Positions 31,944-39,566 of a DNA stretch of 39,566 nucleotides are shown in pieces. A model generated the notes under the pieces. The model saw only the letters and a program-made list of their open reading frames with translations. It made no database searches and was not told where the DNA came from. Source of the stretch: an uncultured Prevotella sp. (GTDB lineage Bacteria > Bacteroidota > Bacteroidia > Bacteroidales > Bacteroidaceae); assembly GCA_900318625.1 (NCBI GenBank), contig ONLG01000023.1, positions 1 through 39,566 of the forward strand. The letters run 5' to 3'. Position numbers and translations under genes: made by a program. Position 1 is the stretch's first letter; each line of letters begins with the position of its first letter.

Positions 31944-33071
31944 ATGATTGACGATAAACTCAGAGTTGTCATTAGCGGCGGCGGCACAGGCGGACACATT
32001 TTCCCAGCCGTGTCGATAGCCAACGCCATAAAGAGCAAGCATCCCGAGGCCGAGATATTGTTTGTCGGAGCCGAAGGGCGCATGGAGATGACTCGCGTTC
32101 CCGAGGCCGGCTACGAGATAGTAGGGCTTCCTATCTGTGGTTTCAACCGCCAGAACCTGCTCAAGAACATCACCCTTCCCTACAAGATGTGGAAGAGCGA
32201 CCGCATGGTGAAGCGTGTGCTGCGCGACTTCAAGCCCCTTGTGGCTGTGGGAGTGGGCGGCTATGCCAGCTATCCCACGCTGGCAGCAGCCTCCAAGCTC
32301 GGCATACCCTGCCTCATACAGGAGCAGAACTCCTTTGCCGGCAAGACAAACAAGATGCTGGGCAAGGATGCCAAGCGCATCTGTGTGGCCTATGAAGGCA
32401 TGGAACGCTTCTTTCCGGCAGAGAAAATAATGCTCACCGGCAACCCCGTAAGGCAGAGCGTGCTCAACTCGCAGCTCTCGAAACAAGAGGCAAGAAAGAA
32501 GTTCGGACTCGACGAAGAGAAGAAGACCGTGCTCCTTGTGGGCGGAAGCCTTGGTGCCCGCACCATCAACCGTAGCGTGCTGAGCCACCTCGACATGGTG
32601 AGAGAGAACCCCGACGTGCAGTTCTATCTCCAGACAGGAAAGTACTACTCGGCCAGCATACAGGCTGAGTTGGATGAAAAGGGCAGGCCCGACAACCTCA
32701 TCGTCAGCGACTTCATCAGCGACATGGGCGCAGCCTACCGTGCTGCCGACCTCGTCGTGGGACGTGCCGGTGCCAGCAGCATCAGCGAATTTTGCCTGAT
32801 AGGTATGCCGGTGATACTCGTGCCGAGCCCCAATGTGGCTGAAGACCACCAGACCAAGAACGCAATGGCGCTTGTCAACCGCCAGGCAGCCATTCATGTT
32901 GCCGACGCCGATGCCGAAGCAACGCTGCTGTCGCTGGCTGTCAGCACTGTTCGTGATGATGTAAAACTAAACGAATTGACACAAAACATAAAGTCGATGG
33001 CATTGCCCGACTCAGCTTCCATCATTGCTGACGAGGTTGTCAAGCTGGCTTTGAACAAAGAAAACAAGTAA
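31944..33071 (+). CDS. murG: UDP-GlcNAc:lipid I N-acetylglucosamine transferase
   Basis: MurG adds GlcNAc to lipid I, giving lipid II at the inner leaflet. The 375-residue GT28 glycosyltransferase shows the first glycine-rich loop (ISGGGTGGHIFPAVSIA), the LIQEQNSFAGKTNKMLG acceptor region and the second loop (LLVGGSLGARTINRSV). The UDP-GlcNAc site AADLVVGRAGASSISEFCLIG and PSPNVAEDHQTKNA complete it. The stop shares one base with the murC start (TAATG), so the two are translationally coupled. Confidence 0.96.
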   Translation: MIDDKLRVVISGGGTGGHIFPAVSIANAIKSKHPEAEILFVGAEGRMEMTRVPEAGYEIVGLPICGFNRQNLLKNITLPYKMWKSDRMVKRVLRDFKPLVAVGVGGYASYPTLAAASKLGIPCLIQEQNSFAGKTNKMLGKDAKRICVAYEGMERFFPAEKIMLTGNPVRQSVLNSQLSKQEARKKFGLDEEKKTVLLVGGSLGARTINRSVLSHLDMVRENPDVQFYLQTGKYYSASIQAELDEKGRPDNLIVSDFISDMGAAYRAADLVVGRAGASSISEFCLIGMPVILVPSPNVAEDHQTKNAMALVNRQAAIHVADADAEATLLSLAVSTVRDDVKLNELTQNIKSMALPDSASIIADEVVKLALNKENK

Positions 33072-34444
33072 TGGAACTGAAAGAAATAAAAGCAGTTTAT
33101 TTCGTTGGAGCAGGTGGAATAGGCATGAGTGCCCTGGTCCGCTACTTCATCAACAAGGGAATGGTCGTTGCCGGCTACGACAAGACACCCTCTGAGCTGA
33201 CCCGCCAACTTGAGAGCGAGGGCGCTCTGTTGCACTACGAAGAGGATGTTCAGCAGATACCGCGTGCCTGCAGGGATGCCCGTCAGACCTTGGTAATCTA
33301 CACTCCGGCTGTTCCCGACAGCCACAAGGAACTTGTCTACTTCCGTTCCAACGGCTTCGAGATACAGAAGCGAGCTCAGGTGCTCGGCACGCTGACCCGC
33401 ACCCACAAGGGACTCTGCGTGGCAGGAACCCACGGCAAGACTTCCACATCGAGCATGTGTGCCCACATCATGCACCAGAGCCATGCCGACTGCAATGCTT
33501 TCCTTGGCGGAATAACAAAGAACTACGGCACAAACTACATCCTTTCCAAGTCGGACTACGTGGTTATCGAGGCCGATGAGTTCGACCGCTCGTTCCATTG
33601 GCTCCGTCCGTGGATGACCGTTATTACCGCCACCGACCCCGACCACCTCGATATCTACGGCACAAAGGAAGCCTACCTTGAGAGCTTCCGCCACTATACC
33701 ACCCTTATCCAGCCCGGTGGAGCGCTTATCATACACAAGGGACTTGAGATGAAAGCCGACGTGCAGCCCGGTGTCCGCACCTATGAGTACGGCCTTGACG
33801 AGGGCGACTTCCATGCCGAGAACATACGCATAGGCAACGGCGAGATTGTTTTCGACTTCGTCTCGCCCATCGAGAATGTGGCTGATGTGAAGCTCGGCCA
33901 CCCCATACCCATCAACGTAGAGAACGCCGTGGCAGCAATGGCAATGGCCCAGCTCTGCGATTGCGATGCCGAAGAGCTGCGCTACGGCATCAAGACCTAC
34001 AAAGGAGTGGACCGCCGCTTCGACTTCAAGGTGAAAAACGACCGCCACGTGCTCCTTTCTGACTATGCCCACCATCCGCAGGAGATATATCAGAGTGCCA
34101 AGAGTATGCGCGAGCTCTATGCCGACCGCAAGATAACAGCCATATTCCAGCCCCATCTCTACACCCGCACACGCGACTTCTACAAGGACTTCGCTGCTGC
34201 GCTGAGCCAGCTCGACGAGGTGATACTCTGCGACATCTATCCTGCACGCGAGCAACCCATCGAGGGCGTAACCTCGAAGCTCATCTACGACAACCTTGCG
34301 CCGGGCGTAGAGAAGAGCATGGTAAAGAAAGACGACGTGCTGAAACTCGTCAGCGAGCGTGACTTCGACGTGCTCATAGTGCTCGGAGCCGGCGACCTCG
34401 ACAACCTCGTGCCCCAGATGGCAGAGATTATCAGCAAGAAATAA
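33071..34444 (+). CDS. murC: UDP-N-acetylmuramate--L-alanine ligase
   Basis: MurC attaches the first stem-peptide residue, L-alanine, to UDP-MurNAc. The 457-residue Mur ligase has a UDP-binding loop (FVGAGGIGMSALVRYF), the ATP loop VAGTHGKTSTSSMCAH, VIEADEFDRSFHWL, TATDPDHLDIYG, GVDRRFDF and SDYAHHPQEI. The C-terminal FQPHLYTRTRDFYKDFA follows. The order murG-murC-ftsQ is the common one. It overlaps murG by one base, and ftsQ follows after 40 bp. Confidence 0.96.
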   Translation: MELKEIKAVYFVGAGGIGMSALVRYFINKGMVVAGYDKTPSELTRQLESEGALLHYEEDVQQIPRACRDARQTLVIYTPAVPDSHKELVYFRSNGFEIQKRAQVLGTLTRTHKGLCVAGTHGKTSTSSMCAHIMHQSHADCNAFLGGITKNYGTNYILSKSDYVVIEADEFDRSFHWLRPWMTVITATDPDHLDIYGTKEAYLESFRHYTTLIQPGGALIIHKGLEMKADVQPGVRTYEYGLDEGDFHAENIRIGNGEIVFDFVSPIENVADVKLGHPIPINVENAVAAMAMAQLCDCDAEELRYGIKTYKGVDRRFDFKVKNDRHVLLSDYAHHPQEIYQSAKSMRELYADRKITAIFQPHLYTRTRDFYKDFAAALSQLDEVILCDIYPAREQPIEGVTSKLIYDNLAPGVEKSMVKKDDVLKLVSERDFDVLIVLGAGDLDNLVPQMAEIISKK

Positions 34445-34484
34445 AGTATAAAGAGAACAAATCCAACAAAGTCAACCCCCATAT

Positions 34485-35294
34485 ATGAGGCTGTCGCTCA
34501 ACATAAAGAAGACCATAATAGCCGTGTTCGACGTGCTGCTGGCTGTATATCTGCTGCTGGCCGTCACCTCGTTCAACAGTCCCAAGGCCGAGACAACGGT
34601 GTGCAACAAGGTAGATATCAACATCTCCGATGCCAACAACGCCGGTTTCCTCAGCGCAGGCGAGATAAAGAACATCCTCGTCAGGCACAAGCTCTATCCC
34701 TACGGCAAGCAGCTGAGCAACGTTGACCCTCGTCGCATAGAGGATGTGCTCAAGGTGAGCCCCTTTGTCAACACTGCAGAATGTTACAAAGCCAAGAACG
34801 GCAACGTATGCATCACCATAACGCAGCGTATGCCCATCGTCAGGATCAAGAGCATCACAGGCGACGACTACTATCTCGACGAGAAAGGCGGACCGCTGCC
34901 CAACTCCAAGTACACCAGCGACCTCATCATCGCCACGGGCTATGTCAACCGCTGGTTTGCCAAATACTACATTGCTCCGCTGTCCAAGGCCCTCAACGAG
35001 TCGAAGTTCTGGAGCAACCAGATAGAGCAGATCAACGTCCTTGCCGACCGCGGCATCGAGCTTGTGCCGCGAGTGGGCGACCATGTGATATACATAGGCT
35101 GTCTGCCGCAGAACGCAGCAGCTGCCGACCGCGAAGCGGAAATCAAGGAGTTCGTCAACCGCAAGCTTGAGCGTGTGGACAAGTTCTACTGCTACGGGCT
35201 CAGTGTCGCCGGGTGGGACAGCTACAGCTACATCAACGTGGAGTTCGACAACCAGATAATTTGTAAACGAAGAAATAACAACATAACAGAGTAA
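34485..35294 (+). CDS. ftsQ: Cell division protein FtsQ
   Basis: FtsQ is a bitopic protein that links early and late divisome components through FtsL/FtsB. The 269-residue product has a short cytoplasmic N terminus, one membrane helix (about 8-26, TIIAVFDVLLAVYLLLAVTS) and a periplasmic region. That region contains a POTRA-like segment (CNKVDINISDANNAGFLSAGEIKNIL through RRIEDVLKVSPFVNTAE...ITQRMPIVRI) and the beta-rich FtsQ domain. Sequence identity to model FtsQ is low, as usual in this phylum; topology and position between murC and ftsA carry the call. It ends 5 bp before ftsA. Confidence 0.88.
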   Translation: MRLSLNIKKTIIAVFDVLLAVYLLLAVTSFNSPKAETTVCNKVDINISDANNAGFLSAGEIKNILVRHKLYPYGKQLSNVDPRRIEDVLKVSPFVNTAECYKAKNGNVCITITQRMPIVRIKSITGDDYYLDEKGGPLPNSKYTSDLIIATGYVNRWFAKYYIAPLSKALNESKFWSNQIEQINVLADRGIELVPRVGDHVIYIGCLPQNAAAADREAEIKEFVNRKLERVDKFYCYGLSVAGWDSYSYINVEFDNQIICKRRNNNITE

Positions 35295-35299
35295 CGCGT

Positions 35300-36763
35300 A
35301 TGCCAGCAAAGGAATTTATCGTAGCCATTGAGTTAGGCTCATCGAAGATTACGGGCATTGCCGGACGCAAGAACCTCGACGGCAGCATCACCGTGCTGAC
35401 CGTGGTTAAGGAAGATGCTACGCAGTGCATCCGTAAGGGAGTCGTGTATAACATCGATAAGACAAGCCAGTGTCTTACCAATATAATAACCAAGCTGAAA
35501 AACCAGCTGAAGTGCGAGATTGCACACGTCTACGTGGGAGTGGGAGGCCAGTCCATACGCAGCGTGCGCAATGTGATTGTCAAGCAACTGCCCGACCAGA
35601 CCATTATCTCTACCGAGATGATCAACGAACTCATGGATGCCAACCGCAATATGTCGTATCCTGAGCAGGAAATCCTCGATGCCGCAACACAGGAATACAA
35701 GGTCGACAACCAGTATCAGCTCGACCCCGTAGGCATCAAGGCCAGCCGTCTCGAAGGCAATTTCCTCAACATCCTCTGGCGAAAGGCTTTCTACAACAAC
35801 CTCAACAACTGCTTCGACAAGGCTGGCATAGGCATCGGCGAGATGTATCTGGCTCCTCTGGCATTGGCCGACAGCGTGCTCAGCGAGGCCGAGAAGCGCG
35901 GAGGATGCGTGCTTGTAGACCTCGGAGCCGACACCACCACCGTCTCGGTCTACTACAAGAACGTGCTGCGCCACCTGGCAGTCATACCGCTCGGCGGTAA
36001 CAACATCACCAAGGACATTGCTTCCTTGCAGATGGAGGAGCGCGATGCCGAGAAGATGAAGCTCAAGTATGGCAGTGCCTTCACCGACAACAGCGACATC
36101 GACAACACCCTGAGCTTCCCCATTGACCAGGAGCGCTCGGTGGAGAGCCGCAAGTTTGTCGAGATAGTCGAGGCGCGCCTGGCCGAAATAGTCGAGAACG
36201 TGTGGTATCAGGTGCCTGCCGAGTATGCCGACAAGCTGCTGGGCGGACTCATTCTCACCGGCGGAGGCTCTAACATGAAGAACATCGAGCGTGCCTTCCG
36301 CAACCACACCCACGTGGAGAAGGTGCGCATTGCCAAGTTCGTCACCCACACCATCACATCGAACAATGCCGACATCATTGCCCACAACGGAACCATGAAC
36401 ACCGTACTGGGACTGCTCATAAAGGGCGACGTCAACTGTGCCGGTGCCGAGATCAATCCCAACCGCGACATCTTCGGACAGGACAAGCAGCCCGTCGACC
36501 CCTCTACCACTGCCGGACTCCACGACAAGCCCCGCACTGCCGGTGAGATAGCTGGCAAGGGCGTGGTGCTCACCCAGGCCGAGAAGGAGGCTGCCGAAGA
36601 GGAACGCCGCCGCAAGGAAGAGGAAGAAGAGCGCCTGCGCCGAGAAGAAGAGGAACGCCTGCGCCGCGAGGAGGAAGAGCGCCGTCGCAACAGCTTCGGC
36701 AACCGCACCATGCGCAGCCTGAAAAACTTCTTCAAGACACTCGTCTCGCCCGATGAAGACTAA
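35300..36763 (+). CDS. ftsA: Cell division protein FtsA with charged C-terminal helix
   Basis: FtsA is an actin-like ATPase that tethers FtsZ to the membrane. The 487-residue product starts with the phosphate-1 loop VAIELGSSKITGIAG. It keeps the second phosphate loop VLVDLGADTTTVSVY and the adenosine motif LGGLILTGGGSNMKNIE. After the fold there is an unusually long highly charged segment (about 436-463, repeats of RLRREEEE) predicted to be a straight helix. The amphipathic membrane-targeting helix RTMRSLKNFFKTL follows near the end. The codons for the charged repeat are themselves a short DNA repeat (about 36603-36690). Confidence 0.95.
   Translation: MPAKEFIVAIELGSSKITGIAGRKNLDGSITVLTVVKEDATQCIRKGVVYNIDKTSQCLTNIITKLKNQLKCEIAHVYVGVGGQSIRSVRNVIVKQLPDQTIISTEMINELMDANRNMSYPEQEILDAATQEYKVDNQYQLDPVGIKASRLEGNFLNILWRKAFYNNLNNCFDKAGIGIGEMYLAPLALADSVLSEAEKRGGCVLVDLGADTTTVSVYYKNVLRHLAVIPLGGNNITKDIASLQMEERDAEKMKLKYGSAFTDNSDIDNTLSFPIDQERSVESRKFVEIVEARLAEIVENVWYQVPAEYADKLLGGLILTGGGSNMKNIERAFRNHTHVEKVRIAKFVTHTITSNNADIIAHNGTMNTVLGLLIKGDVNCAGAEINPNRDIFGQDKQPVDPSTTAGLHDKPRTAGEIAGKGVVLTQAEKEAAEEERRRKEEEEERLRREEEERLRREEEERRRNSFGNRTMRSLKNFFKTLVSPDED
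36603..36690 (+). repeat. In-frame repeat coding for RLRREEEE in ftsA
   Basis: CGCCTGCGCCG.GA.GA.GA recurs at about 24-bp spacing, giving two RLRREEEE units and a shorter RRKEEEE/RREEEERRR on either side. Unit gain or loss would lengthen or shorten the FtsA helix by eight residues without a frame change. Confidence 0.6.
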
Positions 36764-36875
36764 TGCAGAGAGGTGAGAAGTGAGATATTTAGGGGTGAGA
36801 GGATAGACCTCCAACCGTCCCACCTCCAACCGTCAAAACAATAATAAAAGAGTATTAACTTATAACAAGAAGATT
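36764..36875. other. ftsA-ftsZ spacer with purine-rich and 12-bp direct repeats
   Basis: CCTCCAACCGTC occurs twice with a 15-bp period (36808 and 36823). It follows a purine-rich stretch with GTGAGAAGTGAGAT and GGGTGAGAGGATAG. No TAnnTTTG promoter is evident. The spacer ends with AACAAGAAG before the ftsZ ATG. Confidence 0.5.
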
Positions 36876-38186
36876 ATGCCAATTGAAATATTAGACTTCT
36901 GTGAACCCGAGAAGGAGAAAAGCATCATTAAGGTCATTGGTGTAGGCGGCGGTGGCGGCAATGCCGTGAACCACATGTACCGCGAAGGCATCCACGACGT
37001 GTCGTTCGTGCTCTGCAATACCGACAACCAGGCACTCAACGACTCGCCCGTGCCCGTCCACCTGCAGCTCGGCAACGAGGGACTGGGAGCAGGCAACAAG
37101 CCCGAGAAAGCGCGCCAGGCTGCCGAGGAAACCATCGATGCCATACGCGATATGCTCAACGACGGCACCAAGATGGCCTTCATCACTGCCGGCATGGGCG
37201 GCGGAACGGGAACGGGAGCTGCGCCCGTGATAGCTCGCGTGTCTAAGGAACTCGAGATACTGACCGTGGGCATCGTTACCATACCCTTCCGCTTCGAGGG
37301 CGAGCGCAAAATCGACCAGGCTCTCGACGGAGTAGAGGAGATGTCGAAGCACGTCGACGCACTGCTCGTAATCAACAACGAGCGCCTGCGCGAGATATAT
37401 CCCGAGCTCACCGTGCTCGATGCCTTCGGCAAGGCCGACGACACTCTCAGCGTGGCTGCCAAGTCGATAGCCGAGATAATCACCGTTCACGGACTCATCA
37501 ACCTCGACTTCAACGACGTGAAGACAGTGCTCAAGGACGGCGGCGTGGCTATCATGTCTACCGGCTACGGCGAGGGCGAGGGCCGAGTGAAGCAGGCCAT
37601 CGAGGATGCGCTCAACTCGCCGCTGCTCAACGACAACGACATCTACAACTCCAAGAAGATACTCCTCTCCATATCGTTTGCCAGCGAGAAGGGCGAGAAC
37701 CCCGGACTGACGATGGACGAGATGAACGACGTCAACGACTTCATGCAGCGCTTCGGCAGCGAGTTCGAGCTGAAGTGGGGACTGGCGCTCGATCCCGAAC
37801 TGGGCAAGCGCGTCAAGGTGACGATACTCGCCACGGGCTTCGGCATCGACGACGTCGACGGCATGAGCAACCACCTCAAGAAGCACTCGGCTGAGGAGGC
37901 TCAGCGCATTGCCGAAGAGGAGGAGCGCGCTGCCGAGCGTGAAGACCGCCGCAACCGCTACTACGGCAAGGACTCCAACAACACGCACTACAAGCGTCGC
38001 CCGCACATCTTCCGCTTCCGCGCCGAAGACCTCGACAACGAGGACATCATTCTCGCCGTCGAGAACACTCCCACATACAAGCGCACCAAGCAGCAGCTGC
38101 GCGAGTTGCAGGGCAACACGGGCGACATCAAGGACGAGGCTCCGGCAAGCGATGCCGTGCAAGGCACCATCAGCTTCGTGGGCTGA
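36876..38186 (+). CDS. ftsZ: Cell division GTPase FtsZ
   Basis: FtsZ is the tubulin-like GTPase that forms the division ring. The 436-residue product has the nucleotide loop GVGGGGGNAVNHMY, the tubulin signature GGGTGTGAAP near residue 107, FNDVKTVL with the catalytic NLDFND synergy loop near 209, and the C-terminal domain ending ILATGFGIDDVDG. A charged linker (about 333-375) leads to a C-terminal peptide region (DNEDIILAVENTPTYKR), the likely FtsA-binding site. It is the last gene of the cluster. Eight bases after its stop begins the opposed 7-bp repeat array. Confidence 0.97.
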   Translation: MPIEILDFCEPEKEKSIIKVIGVGGGGGNAVNHMYREGIHDVSFVLCNTDNQALNDSPVPVHLQLGNEGLGAGNKPEKARQAAEETIDAIRDMLNDGTKMAFITAGMGGGTGTGAAPVIARVSKELEILTVGIVTIPFRFEGERKIDQALDGVEEMSKHVDALLVINNERLREIYPELTVLDAFGKADDTLSVAAKSIAEIITVHGLINLDFNDVKTVLKDGGVAIMSTGYGEGEGRVKQAIEDALNSPLLNDNDIYNSKKILLSISFASEKGENPGLTMDEMNDVNDFMQRFGSEFELKWGLALDPELGKRVKVTILATGFGIDDVDGMSNHLKKHSAEEAQRIAEEEERAAEREDRRNRYYGKDSNNTHYKRRPHIFRFRAEDLDNEDIILAVENTPTYKRTKQQLRELQGNTGDIKDEAPASDAVQGTISFVG

Positions 38187-38193
38187 CAATTTG

Positions 38194-38270
38194 AGTGGAG
38201 AGTGTATAGTGGAAAGTGTATAGTGGAAAGAGGATAGTGGATAATGGATAGTGGATAATGGATAGTGGTG
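38194..38270. repeat. Heptamer array, left arm (11 units)
   Basis: Eleven head-to-tail 7-mers (AGTGGAG, AGTGTAT, AGTGGAA, AGAGGAT, AGTGGAT, AATGGAT and similar) begin 8 bases after the ftsZ stop. They are the reverse complement of the units in the right array, so the two arrays can pair. The 32-bp non-repeat centre (38271-38302) separates them. The fold could end ftsZ transcription. Confidence 0.85.
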
Positions 38271-38302
38271 AGACTGCAAGAGAACAGCACACCTGCATTA
38301 TT

Positions 38303-38533
38303 CTCCACTTTCCACTCTCCACTTTCCACTTTCCACTCTCCATTCTCCACTCTCCATTCTCCACTCTCCATTCTCCACTCTCCACTTTCCACTCTCCACT
38401 TTCCACTCTCCACTTTCCACTCTCCACTCTCCACTTTCCACTCTCCATTCTCCATTCTCCATTCTCCACTCTCCACTTTCCACTCTCCATTATCCATTCT
38501 CCACTATCCATTCTCCATTATCCACTATCCAAA
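38303..38533. repeat. Heptamer array, right arm (33 units) reaching the barrel gene start
   Basis: Thirty-three uninterrupted 7-mers of the form NTCCANT (CTCCACT, TTCCACT, CTCCATT, ATCCATT, ATCCACT) run from 38303. The last, imperfect unit (ATCCAAA) includes the A of the ATG at 38533. The array replaces the promoter-proximal DNA and ribosome-binding region of the next gene. Several frames across it are open and would give S-P-L-S-T-L-H type peptides, which I treat as artefacts of the repeat. Confidence 0.92.
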
Positions 38534-39264
38534 TGAGGCCAATTCTCCTTACCATCCTCCTCTTTCTCAGCCTGCTCACGGTCAGCGCACAGGACGAGCC
38601 GCAGGACGAGTCGCGCAAGCCGCGCTTCTCGGGCTCCGTGGAGCTTACGTCGAAGTACTTGTGGCGCGGTCAGGAGTATGGCACAGCACCCACCATTTTC
38701 CCCACGCTCAACTTCTCTGTCGCTGGTCTCAATGTCTATGCCTCCGGCGCTTACTCCTTCAACAACTCGTATAGCGAGGTTGACCTCGGCGCAGACTACA
38801 CCTTTGCCGACGTCACCATCGGACTCGTAGACTACTATTACCCCTCTGCCGTGGGCGAAAACGACAAGTACTTCAACTTCCGCAACCGCACCACCGGCCA
38901 CTCCCTCGAAGCTTTCGTCAGCTATGCCCCGTCGTGGGTGCCGCTGACGGCTATGCTCGCCACCTATTTCTGGGGCGACGACAAGAAGGAAGACGGCAGC
39001 CAGGCATGGAGCACCTACGCCGAGCTGGGCTACCACCACGACTTCTCGGAGCGCATAGCCCTCAGCGTAGCACTCGGTGCAAGCCTCAACCGCAGCTCCT
39101 ACAACAATTTCGAGACGGGCTTCTCGGTAGTGAACATAGGGCTGAAGCTCGAGTCCGTGCTCTATAAGGGCAAGCATCTCTCGGTTCCGGCAAGCGTGCA
39201 GTACGTCATCAATCCGCAGAAAGAAAAGTCCTACATCTCCTTCGCCGCAGGCGTGGAGTTCTGA
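38533..39264 (+). CDS. Outer-membrane beta-barrel protein, TorF-type putative porin
   Basis: The 243-residue product has a signal peptide (MRPILLTILLFLSLLTVSA, cleavage before QDEP). The mature protein is made of alternating polar/hydrophobic strands. It opens with FSGSVELTSKYLWRGQEYG, a pattern of the TorF/Gcw_chp putative porin group, and ends in the aromatic SYISFAAGVEF expected of a barrel recognised by the BAM machinery. Strand pairs such as YASGAYSFNNSYSEVDLGAD and ALSVALGASLNRSSYNNF support a barrel of about 12 strands. No substrate can be named. The start codon abuts the heptamer array, and no consensus promoter is seen after ftsZ. Confidence 0.8.
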   Translation: MRPILLTILLFLSLLTVSAQDEPQDESRKPRFSGSVELTSKYLWRGQEYGTAPTIFPTLNFSVAGLNVYASGAYSFNNSYSEVDLGADYTFADVTIGLVDYYYPSAVGENDKYFNFRNRTTGHSLEAFVSYAPSWVPLTAMLATYFWGDDKKEDGSQAWSTYAELGYHHDFSERIALSVALGASLNRSSYNNFETGFSVVNIGLKLESVLYKGKHLSVPASVQYVINPQKEKSYISFAAGVEF

Positions 39265-39358
39265 TTTTTCTGTAGAGAATATTGTTTGCCCATTTCTTTT
39301 CTCACACATAGGCATCACCCGCCCTCCCTTTCTTAAAGTGTGAGCTCCTGCAAATAAT

Positions 39359-39484
39359 CTATTTCCTGTCTGTCTGCCTGACAACGGGATTGCGGAGGGT
39401 GCCTGCGATGAGCTGGCCAACGTACAGCGGGACAGAAAACAGCAGTATGCCCCTTGTGGGGCTGCCCTTAGTCAGATTTTGCAC
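39359..39484 (-). pseudogene. Possible relic of a MATE-type transporter N terminus
   Basis: From a GTG at 39484 the minus strand reads VQNLTKGSPTRGILLFSVPLYVGQLI and then loses resemblance and stops at TAG after 41 codons. NLT.G.P.R.IL.F..PL..G.L is the usual beginning of MATE-family multidrug/Na+ antiporters in Bacteroidetes. The remaining 400 codons are absent. The frame starts just after the stop of the gene at the window edge, an operon-like position. This could be chance resemblance in a short frame. Confidence 0.4.
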
Positions 39485-39493
39485 CTTGTCCTG

Positions 39494-39566
39494 TTATTTT
39501 GCATATCCCACGGGATTGTTCAACAGCGGTGTCTGTGTGTCGTCGAGGCCCAGAAGCTGCTTGATG
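39494..39566 (-). CDS. 3' end of a gene running off the window, possibly nitroreductase family
   Basis: The last 23 codons of a minus-strand gene are visible, reading IKQLLGLDDTQTPLLNNPVG then YAK and TAA. LGL...TPL..NPVGYAK resembles the C terminus of small flavin nitroreductases (..PL..(I/L/P)VGYP/AK). The body lies outside the window, so the family call is tentative. Confidence 0.4.
   Translation of the reverse strand, partial: IKQLLGLDDTQTPLLNNPVGYAK

Noticed and set aside
38258-38774. Open frames coding S-P-L-S-T-L-H type or E-S-G-E-W type repeats across the heptamer arrays
   Set aside because: A 7-bp repeat without stop words leaves several frames open by construction. The frames overlap on both strands and one runs antiphase into the barrel gene.

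Overview
The window is chromosomal DNA from a member of the Bacteroidota, most likely Bacteroidales and close to Prevotella. Four kinds of evidence point there. The promoters have the Bacteroidetes form (TTTG about 20 bases before TAnnTTTG). A SusC/SusD outer-membrane pair and a GlsB/GlsA-type lipid acyltransferase pair are present. A relic of a type IX secretion tail lies at 9075-9179. MraY carries a Bacteroidetes-type insertion and the FtsL is divergent. Genus is inferred from family resemblance only; no search was run.

Layout. 1-4.9 kb: a minus-strand rimP-nusA-infB translation/transcription operon with its own promoter and an attenuator-like hairpin in the leader. 4.9-5.7 kb: a gene-free spacer with a large inverted repeat. 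5.7-8.8 kb: dgt (dNTP triphosphohydrolase) and gpmI (phosphoglycerate mutase), each with its own promoter. 8.85-9.3 kb: a small unknown gene, the tail of a lost secreted protein and a second copy of the intergenic repeat. 9.4-12.6 kb: a secreted unknown protein, ung, a 44-bp tandem repeat and a sufB with no sufC/D beside it. 12.6-14.9 kb: small membrane proteins (DUF2752, GYF-CD225/dispanin with a Gln/Tyr/Gly-rich linker, TM2) around a tRNA-Pro. 14.9-16.8 kb: glsA-glsB. 16.9-21.5 kb: a SusC/SusD pair with a G8 tract inside susC. 22.0-38.2 kb: the complete division and cell-wall (dcw) cluster mraZ-rsmH-ftsL-ftsI-murE-mraY-murD-ftsW-murG-murC-ftsQ-ftsA-ftsZ, all on the plus strand. 38.2-39.57 kb: opposed arrays of a 7-bp repeat that run into the start codon of an outer-membrane barrel gene, then a transporter relic and the 3' end of another minus-strand gene.

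How the genes work together. The dcw genes build lipid II: MurE, MurD and MurC are ligases, MraY and MurG are the membrane steps. They also assemble the septal machine (FtsZ, FtsA, FtsQ, FtsL, FtsW, FtsI). MraZ probably represses the cluster through three GTGG boxes spaced 10 bp apart just upstream of its promoter, and a second promoter precedes murG. RimP, NusA and IF-2 form the conserved ribosome-maturation/transcription/initiation group.

The most unusual feature of the window is its spacers. Several gaps beside essential or surface genes consist almost entirely of short tandem or inverted repeats with different unit lengths (7, 9, 22, 44 bp, and a degenerate palindromic family). The best candidates for undescribed biology are the repeat that abuts the barrel gene, the rimP leader hairpin and the CD225/DUF2752/TM2 group.
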